Notes under the pieces: generated by a model
What the model saw: the letters and a program-made list of their open reading frames with translations, nothing else
Databases searched by the model: none
What the model was told of the DNA's origin: nothing
Translations under genes and position numbers: made by a program
NCBI RefSeq assembly: GCF_003351765.1
Contig: NZ_CP031229.1
Location: 3,844,001-3,908,000 of the forward strand
DNA length: 64,000 bases
Direction: 5' to 3'
DNA from: Ornithinimicrobium avium
GTDB lineage: Bacteria > Actinomycetota > Actinomycetes > Actinomycetales > Dermatophilaceae
Shown here: one piece after another, positions 45,585 through 52,552 of the stretch
Position numbering within the stretch: the first letter of the stretch is position 1
How the letters are laid out: each line of letters begins with the position of its first letter

Positions 45585-47518
45585 CGCAGGTGCTCGCCCC
45601 ACCACTGGAGGATGTGCTCGAAGCGCTGCACCCGGTGTCGCGGCTGGCCGGCACGGGAGAGCTCGTGGCCCTCGCCGGGAAAGACGAGCAGCCTCGTGGG
45701 CACCCGGTTGCGCCTCAGCCGGGCGAACAGCCGCTGCCCCTGCTCCAGCGGGCAGCGGAAGTCGCGCTCGGAGTGGATGACCATCGTCGGCGTCGTGATG
45801 TTGTCGGCCCAGGTCAGCGGTGACTGCTCGTGCCCGAAGGCGCCGACGTACTCCTCGCCGAAGAACCACCCGATGTCGGAGGTCCCGGCGAAGGAGTCCC
45901 ACGCGTTGACCGCGCGCTCGCTGATCGCCGCGGTGAAGCGGTCGGTGTGCCCGACCAGCCAGGTCGTCATCAGCCCGCCGTAGGACCCGCCCTGCACGCC
46001 GACCCGCGTGCCGTCGAGCCCGGGCAGCGTCAGCGCGTGGTCGAGCAGTGCGGTCAGGTCGGCGACGTCGACGGTCCCGATCGCCTCCTTGACCGCCCGC
46101 CCGTGCTCCGCGCCGTAGCCGGACCCGCCCCGCGGGTTGCCCATCACCACGGCGTACCCGGCTCCGGCGAGCACCTGCGCCTCGTCGAAGAGGTTGCCGG
46201 AGTACTGCGTGTAGGGTCCGCCGTGGATCATCAGGACAACGGGGTGTCCCGCCTTCCTGCGTGCCTTGGCGGCCGGACGGAACAGCCAGCCGTGGACGGG
46301 ATAGCCGTCGTTCGCCGTCGTCCCCAGCTCCTCGGGAGCGATCGGCGCCGCGGTCCCGGTGAGGTGACGGGCAAAGCCGGTCAGCTGCTCGAGCCGCTCG
46401 CCCGCCTTCCCCACGAACAGCTCGGAGTATGACGTGCGCGTCCCCGCGACCGCCGCAACCACCCCGCCGCCGACGGACAGGCCGGTCACGCTGACGTGGC
46501 CGTCGAGCAGCACCTTGCCGCTCTCCACGTCGCGCACGACGGTGTCCCCCCGGTCCTCGAAGGCCGCGACCAGGGCGCCGTGGGCGTCCGTCGCCGGCGG
46601 GCAGGAGAGATGGTCGGTCTCGGCGTCGGTCAGCGGCGTGCCCGGGGCGTCGAGCCGGAGCAGCACCGGGTTGCGCGCCACGAAGTCCTGCCCGCTGCGG
46701 CCGAGGTCGCTCGCGCCGTAGACCACGGTGCCGCCGACCACACTCACGCTGCCGACCGACCCGGTGCCGTCGGTGTGCCGGCGGAAGCCCTTGCCACGCA
46801 GGTCGACCGAGCACAGGTCGCGGACGAGGGTGTCCGGTCGCCAGGCGCCCCGCCGGTCGCGGGAGGCGATGAAGCCGACGCGGTCGCCGTCGAGCCACAC
46901 GGGGGAGCCGTCGTCTCCGGGGCCGCTGGTCAGCTGCCGGCTCTCCGGGACGGCGTCCGCCTCCTCGGCGTCGTCCGCGGGGAGGCCGCCGAGGTCGAGG
47001 ACGAAGATCTTGCTCGGGCGGTCCAGGAGGTAGCCCAGCCCGTCGGACAGGTAGGCGCTGTGCTCGATCAGCCGCGGCGCCTCCTGGTCCGGCTTCACCG
47101 TCTCGTCCGTGCCGTAGCGCCCCTCCTCCGGGACGCGCGCGGCATACGCGATGCTCGTGCCGTCCGGGGACCAGGCGAACGCGCCCACCCCCAGCCTGCG
47201 GTCGGTGAGGCGGCGCGCGTCGCCGCCTCCGGCGGGTAGGACGTGCAGCTGCGGCGGGCCGTCCTCGCCGGCGCGCAGGAAGGCCACGCGTGTCCCGTCG
47301 GGGGAGTGGACCGGGCCGGCGTCGCGGGTGCCCCGGGTCAGCCGTACGGGCTGCCCGTCCGCGGCGCCCTCGGCGGTGAGGCGCAGCCGCCACAGGCTGG
47401 TCCGGTAGCGGTTGTCGCCCACGTCGGGCCGGGCCACGTCGAAGACGACCGAACGGCCGTCGGGGTGCACGGTCGGGGAGGACAGGGTGCGGATCTTGGT
47501 CAGGTCGGCAGGCTGCAC
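45581..47518 (-). CDS. S9 family (prolyl oligopeptidase/acylaminoacyl) peptidase
   Basis: This 645-residue serine peptidase has an N-terminal WD40-like beta-propeller (SPTVHPDGRSVVFDVAR; FAWSPDGTSIAYAAR repeats, about 1-380) and a C-terminal alpha/beta-hydrolase domain. The oxyanion region is MIHGGPYTQYSG, the nucleophile Ser lies in GVQGGSYGG, the Asp in SERDFRCP and the His in GEGHELS. It cleaves short peptides in the cytosol; no signal peptide is seen. GTG 47518 begins MQPADLTKIRTL. It is divergent from the Nramp-fold gene (105 bp) and translationally coupled to the ThrE-type exporter. Confidence 0.9.
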   Translation of the reverse strand: MQPADLTKIRTLSSPTVHPDGRSVVFDVARPDVGDNRYRTSLWRLRLTAEGAADGQPVRLTRGTRDAGPVHSPDGTRVAFLRAGEDGPPQLHVLPAGGGDARRLTDRRLGVGAFAWSPDGTSIAYAARVPEEGRYGTDETVKPDQEAPRLIEHSAYLSDGLGYLLDRPSKIFVLDLGGLPADDAEEADAVPESRQLTSGPGDDGSPVWLDGDRVGFIASRDRRGAWRPDTLVRDLCSVDLRGKGFRRHTDGTGSVGSVSVVGGTVVYGASDLGRSGQDFVARNPVLLRLDAPGTPLTDAETDHLSCPPATDAHGALVAAFEDRGDTVVRDVESGKVLLDGHVSVTGLSVGGGVVAAVAGTRTSYSELFVGKAGERLEQLTGFARHLTGTAAPIAPEELGTTANDGYPVHGWLFRPAAKARRKAGHPVVLMIHGGPYTQYSGNLFDEAQVLAGAGYAVVMGNPRGGSGYGAEHGRAVKEAIGTVDVADLTALLDHALTLPGLDGTRVGVQGGSYGGLMTTWLVGHTDRFTAAISERAVNAWDSFAGTSDIGWFFGEEYVGAFGHEQSPLTWADNITTPTMVIHSERDFRCPLEQGQRLFARLRRNRVPTRLLVFPGEGHELSRAGQPRHRVQRFEHILQWWGEHLR

Positions 47519-47623
47519 CCGCGTGAGCCTATCCGCCTCGCCGCTGCGTCCTGCGACACGGCGCCCGCAGTGGAGTAGGGTCGCGCCAACCAGTGCCCGG
47601 CATCCCGGCCAAGGAGCAGACGG

Positions 47624-49042
47624 ATGAGCGAGAAGACCGCCCGCCACGAGCACGAGGCGAGGACCACCTTCGCGGCGCACGAGGACCCCTACCTGCTCGA
47701 CCCGGCGAACGTGCAGGAGCCGCCCACCGGACTGAGGGGCAGCCTGAGGTTCCTCGGCCCCGGGATGATCACCAGCGCCGCGGTCGTCGGCTCCGGCGAG
47801 CTGCTCACCGCCACCACCCTGGGGGCCCGGGTCGGCTTTCTCCTCTTCTGGCTCGTCTTCGTCTCCACCTTCGTCAAGGTCTGGGTGCAGGTCGAGCTGG
47901 CACGCTGGTCCATCTCCACCGGCAGACCGGCGATCAGCGGGTATGCCGACGTGCCCCCCAAGATCGCCGGGCGCGGCTGGGTCGCGTGGCTGGTGCTGCT
48001 GATGTTCCTGCAGTTCCTCATCGGCCAGGCCGGCGTCATCGGCGGGTCCGCGCTCGCCTTCTCGATGCTGATGCCGATCGGCGGCGACCCCTTCGCGGCC
48101 ACCTCGATCGGTATCTGGGTGGTCATCCTGGTGGTGGTCGTGATCGGCATCCACATCGCCAACCGCTACGACGTCGTGGAGAACCTGTCCACGATCCTCG
48201 TCGGCCTGGTCACCGCGTTCGCGGTCTTCATGGTCTTCATGGTCCAGTTCACCGAGCTCGCCTGGAGCATGGGCGACCTCGGCGGCGGGCTGCGCTTCGA
48301 GGTCGCGGCCGGCGGGATGGGCGTGGCGCTGGCGATGTTCGGGATGACCGGCGTGGGCGCGGGCGAGATCACCGCCTACACCTACTGGGTGGTGGAGAAG
48401 GGGTATGCCGCCTGGACCGGGCCTAACGACGGCTCGGAGGCGTGGGTGCAGCGGGCCCGCGGCTGGATCCGGGTGATGAAGGTCGACGCGTGGGTGGCCT
48501 GGGTCATCTACACGATCTCGACCGTGGCCTTCTACATGCTCGGCGCGGCCGTCCTGCACCCCCAGGGCCTGGAGCCGCAGGGCACCGAGGTCATGGAGGT
48601 CATCTCCGGCATCTTCTCCGGCGCCGTCGGGGAGTGGGGCGCGGTGCTCTTCCTCGTCGGGGCCGGGGTCGCCCTGTTCAAGACGATCATCGCCAACGTC
48701 CCCAGCCTCGGCCGGCAGGTCGCCAACACGCTGTCGGTCTTCGGGGCCTTCGACTGGGCCGACATGGAGAGACGGGACCGCTGGATGCGGGTCATCATGG
48801 TGATCCTGCCGATCACCTGGGGCATCCTCGCCGTGCTCGTCCAGTCGCCGCTGGCGCTGGTCATCATCGCCGGCATCCTCAACGCCCTCTTCCTGATGGG
48901 AGTCGCGGTCGCCACGCTCTACCTGTCCTGGACCCAGACCGACCCGCGCGTCAAGGACGGCACCGCGTTCATGGTGCTGCTCGTCATCTCCGCGCTGGCC
49001 ATCTTCGCCGTCGGCGTCCTCTCGCTCGTCGACTTCCTCTAG
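47624..49042 (+). CDS. Nramp-fold transporter lacking canonical metal-binding residues
   Basis: This 472-residue protein has about eleven hydrophobic helices and the Nramp/LeuT-fold start LRFLGPGMITSAAV. In true Nramp transporters TM1 has DPGN and TM6 has MPH; here the aligned sites read GSGE (56-59) and GAGE (245-248). The metal-coordinating Asp, Asn and Met are absent, so Mn2+/Fe2+ transport is doubtful. ATG 47624 follows AAGGAG. An alcohol/polyol dehydrogenase starts 45 bp downstream on the same strand, suggesting an organic substrate such as a sugar acid or polyol. Database names for this group (Nramp divalent metal transporter) may mislead. Confidence 0.82.
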   Translation: MSEKTARHEHEARTTFAAHEDPYLLDPANVQEPPTGLRGSLRFLGPGMITSAAVVGSGELLTATTLGARVGFLLFWLVFVSTFVKVWVQVELARWSISTGRPAISGYADVPPKIAGRGWVAWLVLLMFLQFLIGQAGVIGGSALAFSMLMPIGGDPFAATSIGIWVVILVVVVIGIHIANRYDVVENLSTILVGLVTAFAVFMVFMVQFTELAWSMGDLGGGLRFEVAAGGMGVALAMFGMTGVGAGEITAYTYWVVEKGYAAWTGPNDGSEAWVQRARGWIRVMKVDAWVAWVIYTISTVAFYMLGAAVLHPQGLEPQGTEVMEVISGIFSGAVGEWGAVLFLVGAGVALFKTIIANVPSLGRQVANTLSVFGAFDWADMERRDRWMRVIMVILPITWGILAVLVQSPLALVIIAGILNALFLMGVAVATLYLSWTQTDPRVKDGTAFMVLLVISALAIFAVGVLSLVDFL

Positions 49043-49087
49043 CCAGCGGGCCCGCCCGGCCCACCCGTCCCGGAAGGAACCACCACG

Positions 49088-50113
49088 ATGCTCGCCGTCG
49101 TCGTCCACGGCCCGAACGACCTGCGCGTGGAGGAGGTGCTGGACCCGGTGTGCGGTCCGGGCGAGGTCGTCGTCGCGATGGAGTGGGGCGGCATCTGCGG
49201 CTCGGACGTCGCCTACGTGCTCCACGGAGTCTCCGGCACCGCCGTCCTGAAGGACCCGCTCGTGCTCGGTCACGAGGTGGCCGGTCACATCGCCGAGGTC
49301 GGCGCGGAGGTCGAGGGCGTGGAGGTGGGCCAGCGGGTCACCGTGCACCCGGCCACCCTCGTCGGCGACCACGTCGTCGCCGAGGAGCTGGCTGGCCGGA
49401 CCAACCTGTGGCCGCAGGTCCGCTACTTCGGCTCGGCCGCCTTCCGGCCGCACGAGCAGGGAGGGTTCAGCGCCCTGCGCACCGTCCGTGCGGACCAGCT
49501 GCGGGCGTTGCCCGAGGGCGTCAGCACCAAGGAGGGCGCGGTCGCCGAGCCGTTCGGGGTCGCGATCCACGCCGTGCGGCGGGCCGGCGAGGTGACCGGC
49601 CGCTCGGTCCTGGTCAACGGGTGCGGCCCGATCGGCGCGCTCGCGGTCGCCGCCGCCAGGGCGGCCGGTGCCGCCCACGTCTACGCCGCAGACCTGTCCG
49701 GCGCGGCCCTGGAGATCGCCGGGCGCCTCGGTGCCGACACGCTCGTGCGGGTGGCCGACGGGGAGGAGCTGCCGAGGGACGTGGAGGTCGCCATCGAGGC
49801 CTCCGGCGCACCCCGGGCCCTCGGCGGCGTCATCGCGGCGGTGCGCCGCGGGGGCGTCCTGGTCCAGGTCGGCAACCTGCCCGGCGGCGAGGTGAGCGCG
49901 GCACTGGGCAACATCGTCACCCGCGAGATCGACTACCGCGGCTCCTACCGGTTCGTCGACGAGATCTCCGAGGCGGTCGCGCTGATGGACGGCGTCGTCG
50001 ACGTCAGCCCGTTGATGACGCACGAGTTCGCTCTGGCGGACGCGGTCGAGGCCTTCCGGGTCGCCGCCGACCGCAGCACCGGTTCCAGCAAGGTGATGCT
50101 GAAGCTCTCCTGA
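49088..50113 (+). CDS. Zinc-binding dehydrogenase, L-idonate 5-dehydrogenase type
   Basis: This 341-residue medium-chain dehydrogenase oxidises a polyol or aldonate with NAD(P). The zinc ligands are in GGICGSDV (Cys) and GHEVAG (His-Glu). The usual four-Cys structural zinc lobe is missing, replaced by a loop with NLWPQVRYFGSAAF, as in IdnD-like proteins. The Rossmann motif is VNGCGPIGALAVAAARAAGA. ATG 49088 follows GGAAGGAACC. It is preceded by the Nramp-fold gene (45 bp), making a two-gene uptake/oxidation module plausible. The idonate assignment is by resemblance and could be another C5/C6 acid. Confidence 0.82.
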   Translation: MLAVVVHGPNDLRVEEVLDPVCGPGEVVVAMEWGGICGSDVAYVLHGVSGTAVLKDPLVLGHEVAGHIAEVGAEVEGVEVGQRVTVHPATLVGDHVVAEELAGRTNLWPQVRYFGSAAFRPHEQGGFSALRTVRADQLRALPEGVSTKEGAVAEPFGVAIHAVRRAGEVTGRSVLVNGCGPIGALAVAAARAAGAAHVYAADLSGAALEIAGRLGADTLVRVADGEELPRDVEVAIEASGAPRALGGVIAAVRRGGVLVQVGNLPGGEVSAALGNIVTREIDYRGSYRFVDEISEAVALMDGVVDVSPLMTHEFALADAVEAFRVAADRSTGSSKVMLKLS

Positions 50114-50126
50114 CCGTCCGGGGACG

Positions 50127-50621
50127 TCAGGTCGTCGGGGGACCGGCGGGCTCCGGCACGTCGCGGGCGGCCCGCCCGGCGAGGAGCGCCGCGGCCACCG
50201 CGGGCACCAGCACGCCGACCCAGTCCGTGACCGAGGGCGCCGCCCACCCGCGGCCGTAGTCCAGCGCCGCCAGCCCCGCGAGCACCACGAGGTAGGTCAG
50301 GCCGACGGCGAGCGCGGCCCGCACCGCCACCCGCCCGGGGTCGGTGCGCCTGCCCACGGCCAGGGTCGTGACGACGCCGGAGAGCGAGCCGAGCACGCCG
50401 CCCAGGGCCGCGCCGATGATCAGTCCGGCCAGCCCCGACGCGATCACGGCCCCGGCAGCGGCGGCGCCCTCGGCACCGGTCTGGCCGGACCCGCCGCCGA
50501 CCGCGGCGATCACGCCCGCCACCGCGCCGGTGACCGAGCACACCGCGACGCCCACGAGCAGGCCGACCATCACGTAGCGCCAGTCCAGCCCGCGCGCCGC
50601 GGGTACCTCCTGCCGGGTCAT
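50127..50621 (-). CDS. Small hypothetical membrane protein, four helices
   Basis: This 164-residue protein has about four Gly/Ala-rich hydrophobic segments (YVMVGLLVGVAVCSVTGAVAG; VIASGLAGLIIGAALGGVLG; ALAVGLTYLVVLAGLAAL; a last one near 140-158) and a short C-terminal tail. I recognise no family. The ATG overlaps the stop of the NUDIX-DHFR gene (ATGA), so it is the third member of the thyA operon by translational coupling. It converges on the dehydrogenase with 13 bp between stops. A role linked to folate or dTMP supply is only suggested by position. Confidence 0.68.
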   Translation of the reverse strand: MTRQEVPAARGLDWRYVMVGLLVGVAVCSVTGAVAGVIAAVGGGSGQTGAEGAAAAGAVIASGLAGLIIGAALGGVLGSLSGVVTTLAVGRRTDPGRVAVRAALAVGLTYLVVLAGLAALDYGRGWAAPSVTDWVGVLVPAVAAALLAGRAARDVPEPAGPPTT

Positions 50622-51574
50622 CGCCGTTCCCAGGTGACCCACGCGTCCACCGGAGGCTCGCCGGGCACGCGCGAGACCTCCTGCCAGACCTGCCGGTCGA
50701 CCTCGGGGAACCGGGTCGTGCCCGCGGGCTCGAGGTCGACCTCGGTGAGGACCAGGCGGCTGGCGTGGTCGACGGTCTGCGCGTAGACCTGCCCCCCGCC
50801 CACGACGTAGACCTCTTCGTCGCCGGCGAGCGCGAGCGCCTCGGCGATCGAGTGCGCGACCTCGGCGCCCGGTGCGGACCAGTCCGGCCGCCGGGTGACG
50901 ACGATGGTGCGGCGGCCGGGGAGCGCGCGCCCGATCGAGTCCCACGTGCCACGTCCCATGAGCATCGTGCCGCCGAGGGTCGTCTCCTTGAAGAAGCGCA
51001 GGTCCGCCGGCAGGTGCCACGGCATCGTCGAGCCGTCGCCGATGACGCCGTTGCGTCCGACGGCGGCGACCAGGGTGAGGGTCTGCCCGAAGCCGCGGGT
51101 GAGCAGCCGGGGGGCCGCTCCGGCAGCCAGCACGTCCAGGGCCTGGCGCTCGTGGGGGACGAGCAGCTCGGGCAGGGCGTCCAGGGGCCACCAGCGCAGG
51201 TCGGCGGCCTTGTCGCCCTCGAGGGCGGCGGGCCGGCCCTCCCAGGTCCTCGCCGCGAAGAACAGGTCGACGCGCTCCTCGATGGGCTGGTGGACCGCCA
51301 CGGTGCGGTGCAGGGTCGCGACGTAGTCCAGCGCGGCCGGGTCGAGCGTGACGCCCAGCTCCTCGGCCGCCTCGCGGACCGCGGCCTGCGTCGCGCTCTC
51401 GCCGAGCTCCACGTGCCCCGCGGCGCCGCAGGCCCACCGTCCGTCCATGAAGCCGGTGCCGCGCCGGAGCTGGAGCAGCACCTGCGGGCCGTCCTTCCCG
51501 TCCCGGACCAGCGCGACGTAGGCGGCCGGGACCACCTGGAAACGGTCGGTGGTGGGGGTGGCGCGCGGCGTCAT
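50618..51574 (-). CDS. folA: NUDIX hydrolase-dihydrofolate reductase fusion
   Basis: This is a single 318-residue frame with two enzymes. Residues about 10-150 are a NUDIX domain, with the box running from Gly53 in GHVELGES to REAAEELGV ending at 75, all catalytic Glu present. Residues about 166-318 are DHFR, with LVAAVGRNGVIG, MPWHLPADLRFF whose Asp191 corresponds to the E. coli catalytic Asp27, MGRGTWDSIG and VVGGGQVYAQ. DHFR regenerates tetrahydrofolate after thymidylate synthase, encoded immediately upstream with an ATGA overlap. The NUDIX substrate is unknown; a folate precursor triphosphate or non-canonical dNTP are natural guesses. No stop or frameshift separates the halves. Confidence 0.92.
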   Translation of the reverse strand: MTPRATPTTDRFQVVPAAYVALVRDGKDGPQVLLQLRRGTGFMDGRWACGAAGHVELGESATQAAVREAAEELGVTLDPAALDYVATLHRTVAVHQPIEERVDLFFAARTWEGRPAALEGDKAADLRWWPLDALPELLVPHERQALDVLAAGAAPRLLTRGFGQTLTLVAAVGRNGVIGDGSTMPWHLPADLRFFKETTLGGTMLMGRGTWDSIGRALPGRRTIVVTRRPDWSAPGAEVAHSIAEALALAGDEEVYVVGGGQVYAQTVDHASRLVLTEVDLEPAGTTRFPEVDRQVWQEVSRVPGEPPVDAWVTWERR

Positions 51575-52392
51575 ACCGCGATCGGGGCCTTGATGGTGGG
51601 GGCGGCGACGTAGTCGCGCACCTCCACGTCCTCCAGCTCGAAGGCGTCGATCTCGCGGACCTGCGGGTCGAGCCAGAGCGTCGGCAGCAGCCCGGGCGTG
51701 CGGGTCAGCTGCTCCTCGGCCTGCTCGAGGTGGTTGAGGTAGAGGTGGGCGTCGCCGAGGGTGTGCACGAAGTCCTTGGGGCGCAGGTCGGTGACCTGGG
51801 CGACCATGTGCGTGAGCAGCGCGTAGCTGGCGATGTTGAAGGGCACGCCCAGGAAGGTGTCGGCGCTGCGCTGGTAGAGCTGGCAGGACAGCCAGCCGCG
51901 CCGGTCCTCGTCGTCCGCCGCCGGCGGGGCGACGTAGAACTGGAACATCGTGTGGCACGGGGGCAGCGCCATCTGGTCGACGTCGGCGACGTTCCACGCC
52001 GAGACGATGTGCCGGCGCGAGTCGGGGTCGGTGCGCAGTCCGGTGATCAGCCGGTCGATCTGGTCGATGCTCTCCCCGGACGGCGTGGGCCAGGAGCGCC
52101 ACTGGTGCCCGTAGACCGGCCCCAGGTCGCCGTGCTCGTCGGCCCACTCGTCCCAGATCGAGATCCTGCGCTCCTGGAGCCAGCGCACGTTGGTGTCGCC
52201 GCGCAGGAACCACAGCAGCTCACCGATCACCGACCGCAGGTGCAGCCGCTTGGTGGTCAGCGCCGGGAAGCCCTGGGTGAGGTCGAAGCGCATCTGGTGA
52301 CCGAAGACCGACAGCGTCCCGGTGCCGGTGCGGTCACCCTTCTCCACGCCCTCGGTCCGGATGCGTCGGAGGAGGTCCAGATATTGCTGCAT
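51571..52392 (-). CDS. thyA: Thymidylate synthase
   Basis: This 273-residue enzyme methylates dUMP to dTMP using methylene-tetrahydrofolate. Motifs are KGDRTGTGTLSVFG, ALTTKRLHLRSVIGELLWFL, YGHQWRSW, the nucleophile Cys146 in ALPPCHTMFQFYV, DTFLGVPFNIASYALL and LGDAHLYLNH. ATG 52392 is chosen as the start giving the family N-terminus MQQYLDLL; frames further upstream run through promoter sequence. A perfect TGTGA-N6-TCACA site lies 30 bp upstream. The stop overlaps the fusion gene start, so dTMP synthesis and folate recycling are made together. It is divergent from rnj across 160 bp. Confidence 0.96.
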   Translation of the reverse strand: MQQYLDLLRRIRTEGVEKGDRTGTGTLSVFGHQMRFDLTQGFPALTTKRLHLRSVIGELLWFLRGDTNVRWLQERRISIWDEWADEHGDLGPVYGHQWRSWPTPSGESIDQIDRLITGLRTDPDSRRHIVSAWNVADVDQMALPPCHTMFQFYVAPPAADDEDRRGWLSCQLYQRSADTFLGVPFNIASYALLTHMVAQVTDLRPKDFVHTLGDAHLYLNHLEQAEEQLTRTPGLLPTLWLDPQVREIDAFELEDVEVRDYVAAPTIKAPIAV

Positions 52393-52421
52393 GGCCCGAA
52401 GCCTAGTAGGCGGCCCCGGTG

Positions 52422-52437
52422 TGTGAGGCACGTCACA
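52422..52437. promoter_or_regulatory. Perfect CRP/GlxR-type palindrome TGTGA-N6-TCACA
   Basis: TGTGAGGCACGTCACA matches the TGTGA-N6-TCACA consensus of CRP-family regulators with no mismatch. It lies 30 bp upstream of thyA and 116 bp upstream of rnj in their shared divergent region. Actinobacterial GlxR and Rv3676-type cAMP receptor proteins bind this motif; a regulator gene is not in the window. Confidence 0.75.
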
Positions 52438-52481
52438 TGACTCTTGCGTAACATTTTCCTCCCGGCTCCGATGTAACCCGT

Positions 52482-52526
52482 GACCGCACTGCTGCCTGGA
52501 CCCCCCGAGCGGGCAGCAGTGCGGTC
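52482..52526 (+). promoter_or_regulatory. 15-bp perfect hairpin in the RNase J leader
   Basis: GACCGCACTGCTGCC (52482-52496) pairs exactly with 52512-52526 around a 15-base loop, followed by TTTC. No gene upstream on this strand could use it as a terminator, since thyA is divergent. It ends 26 bp before the rnj start and 8 bp before a GAGGGA ribosome-binding site. A leader attenuator or ribonuclease-autoregulation structure is inferred. Confidence 0.65.
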
Positions 52527-52552
52527 TTTCACGTGAGGGATATCCTGCCCGC

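Noticed and set aside
47624..49042. Standard Mn2+/Fe2+ Nramp transporter (mntH)
   Set aside because: Both canonical metal-binding motifs are absent, so the mntH symbol is not justified.
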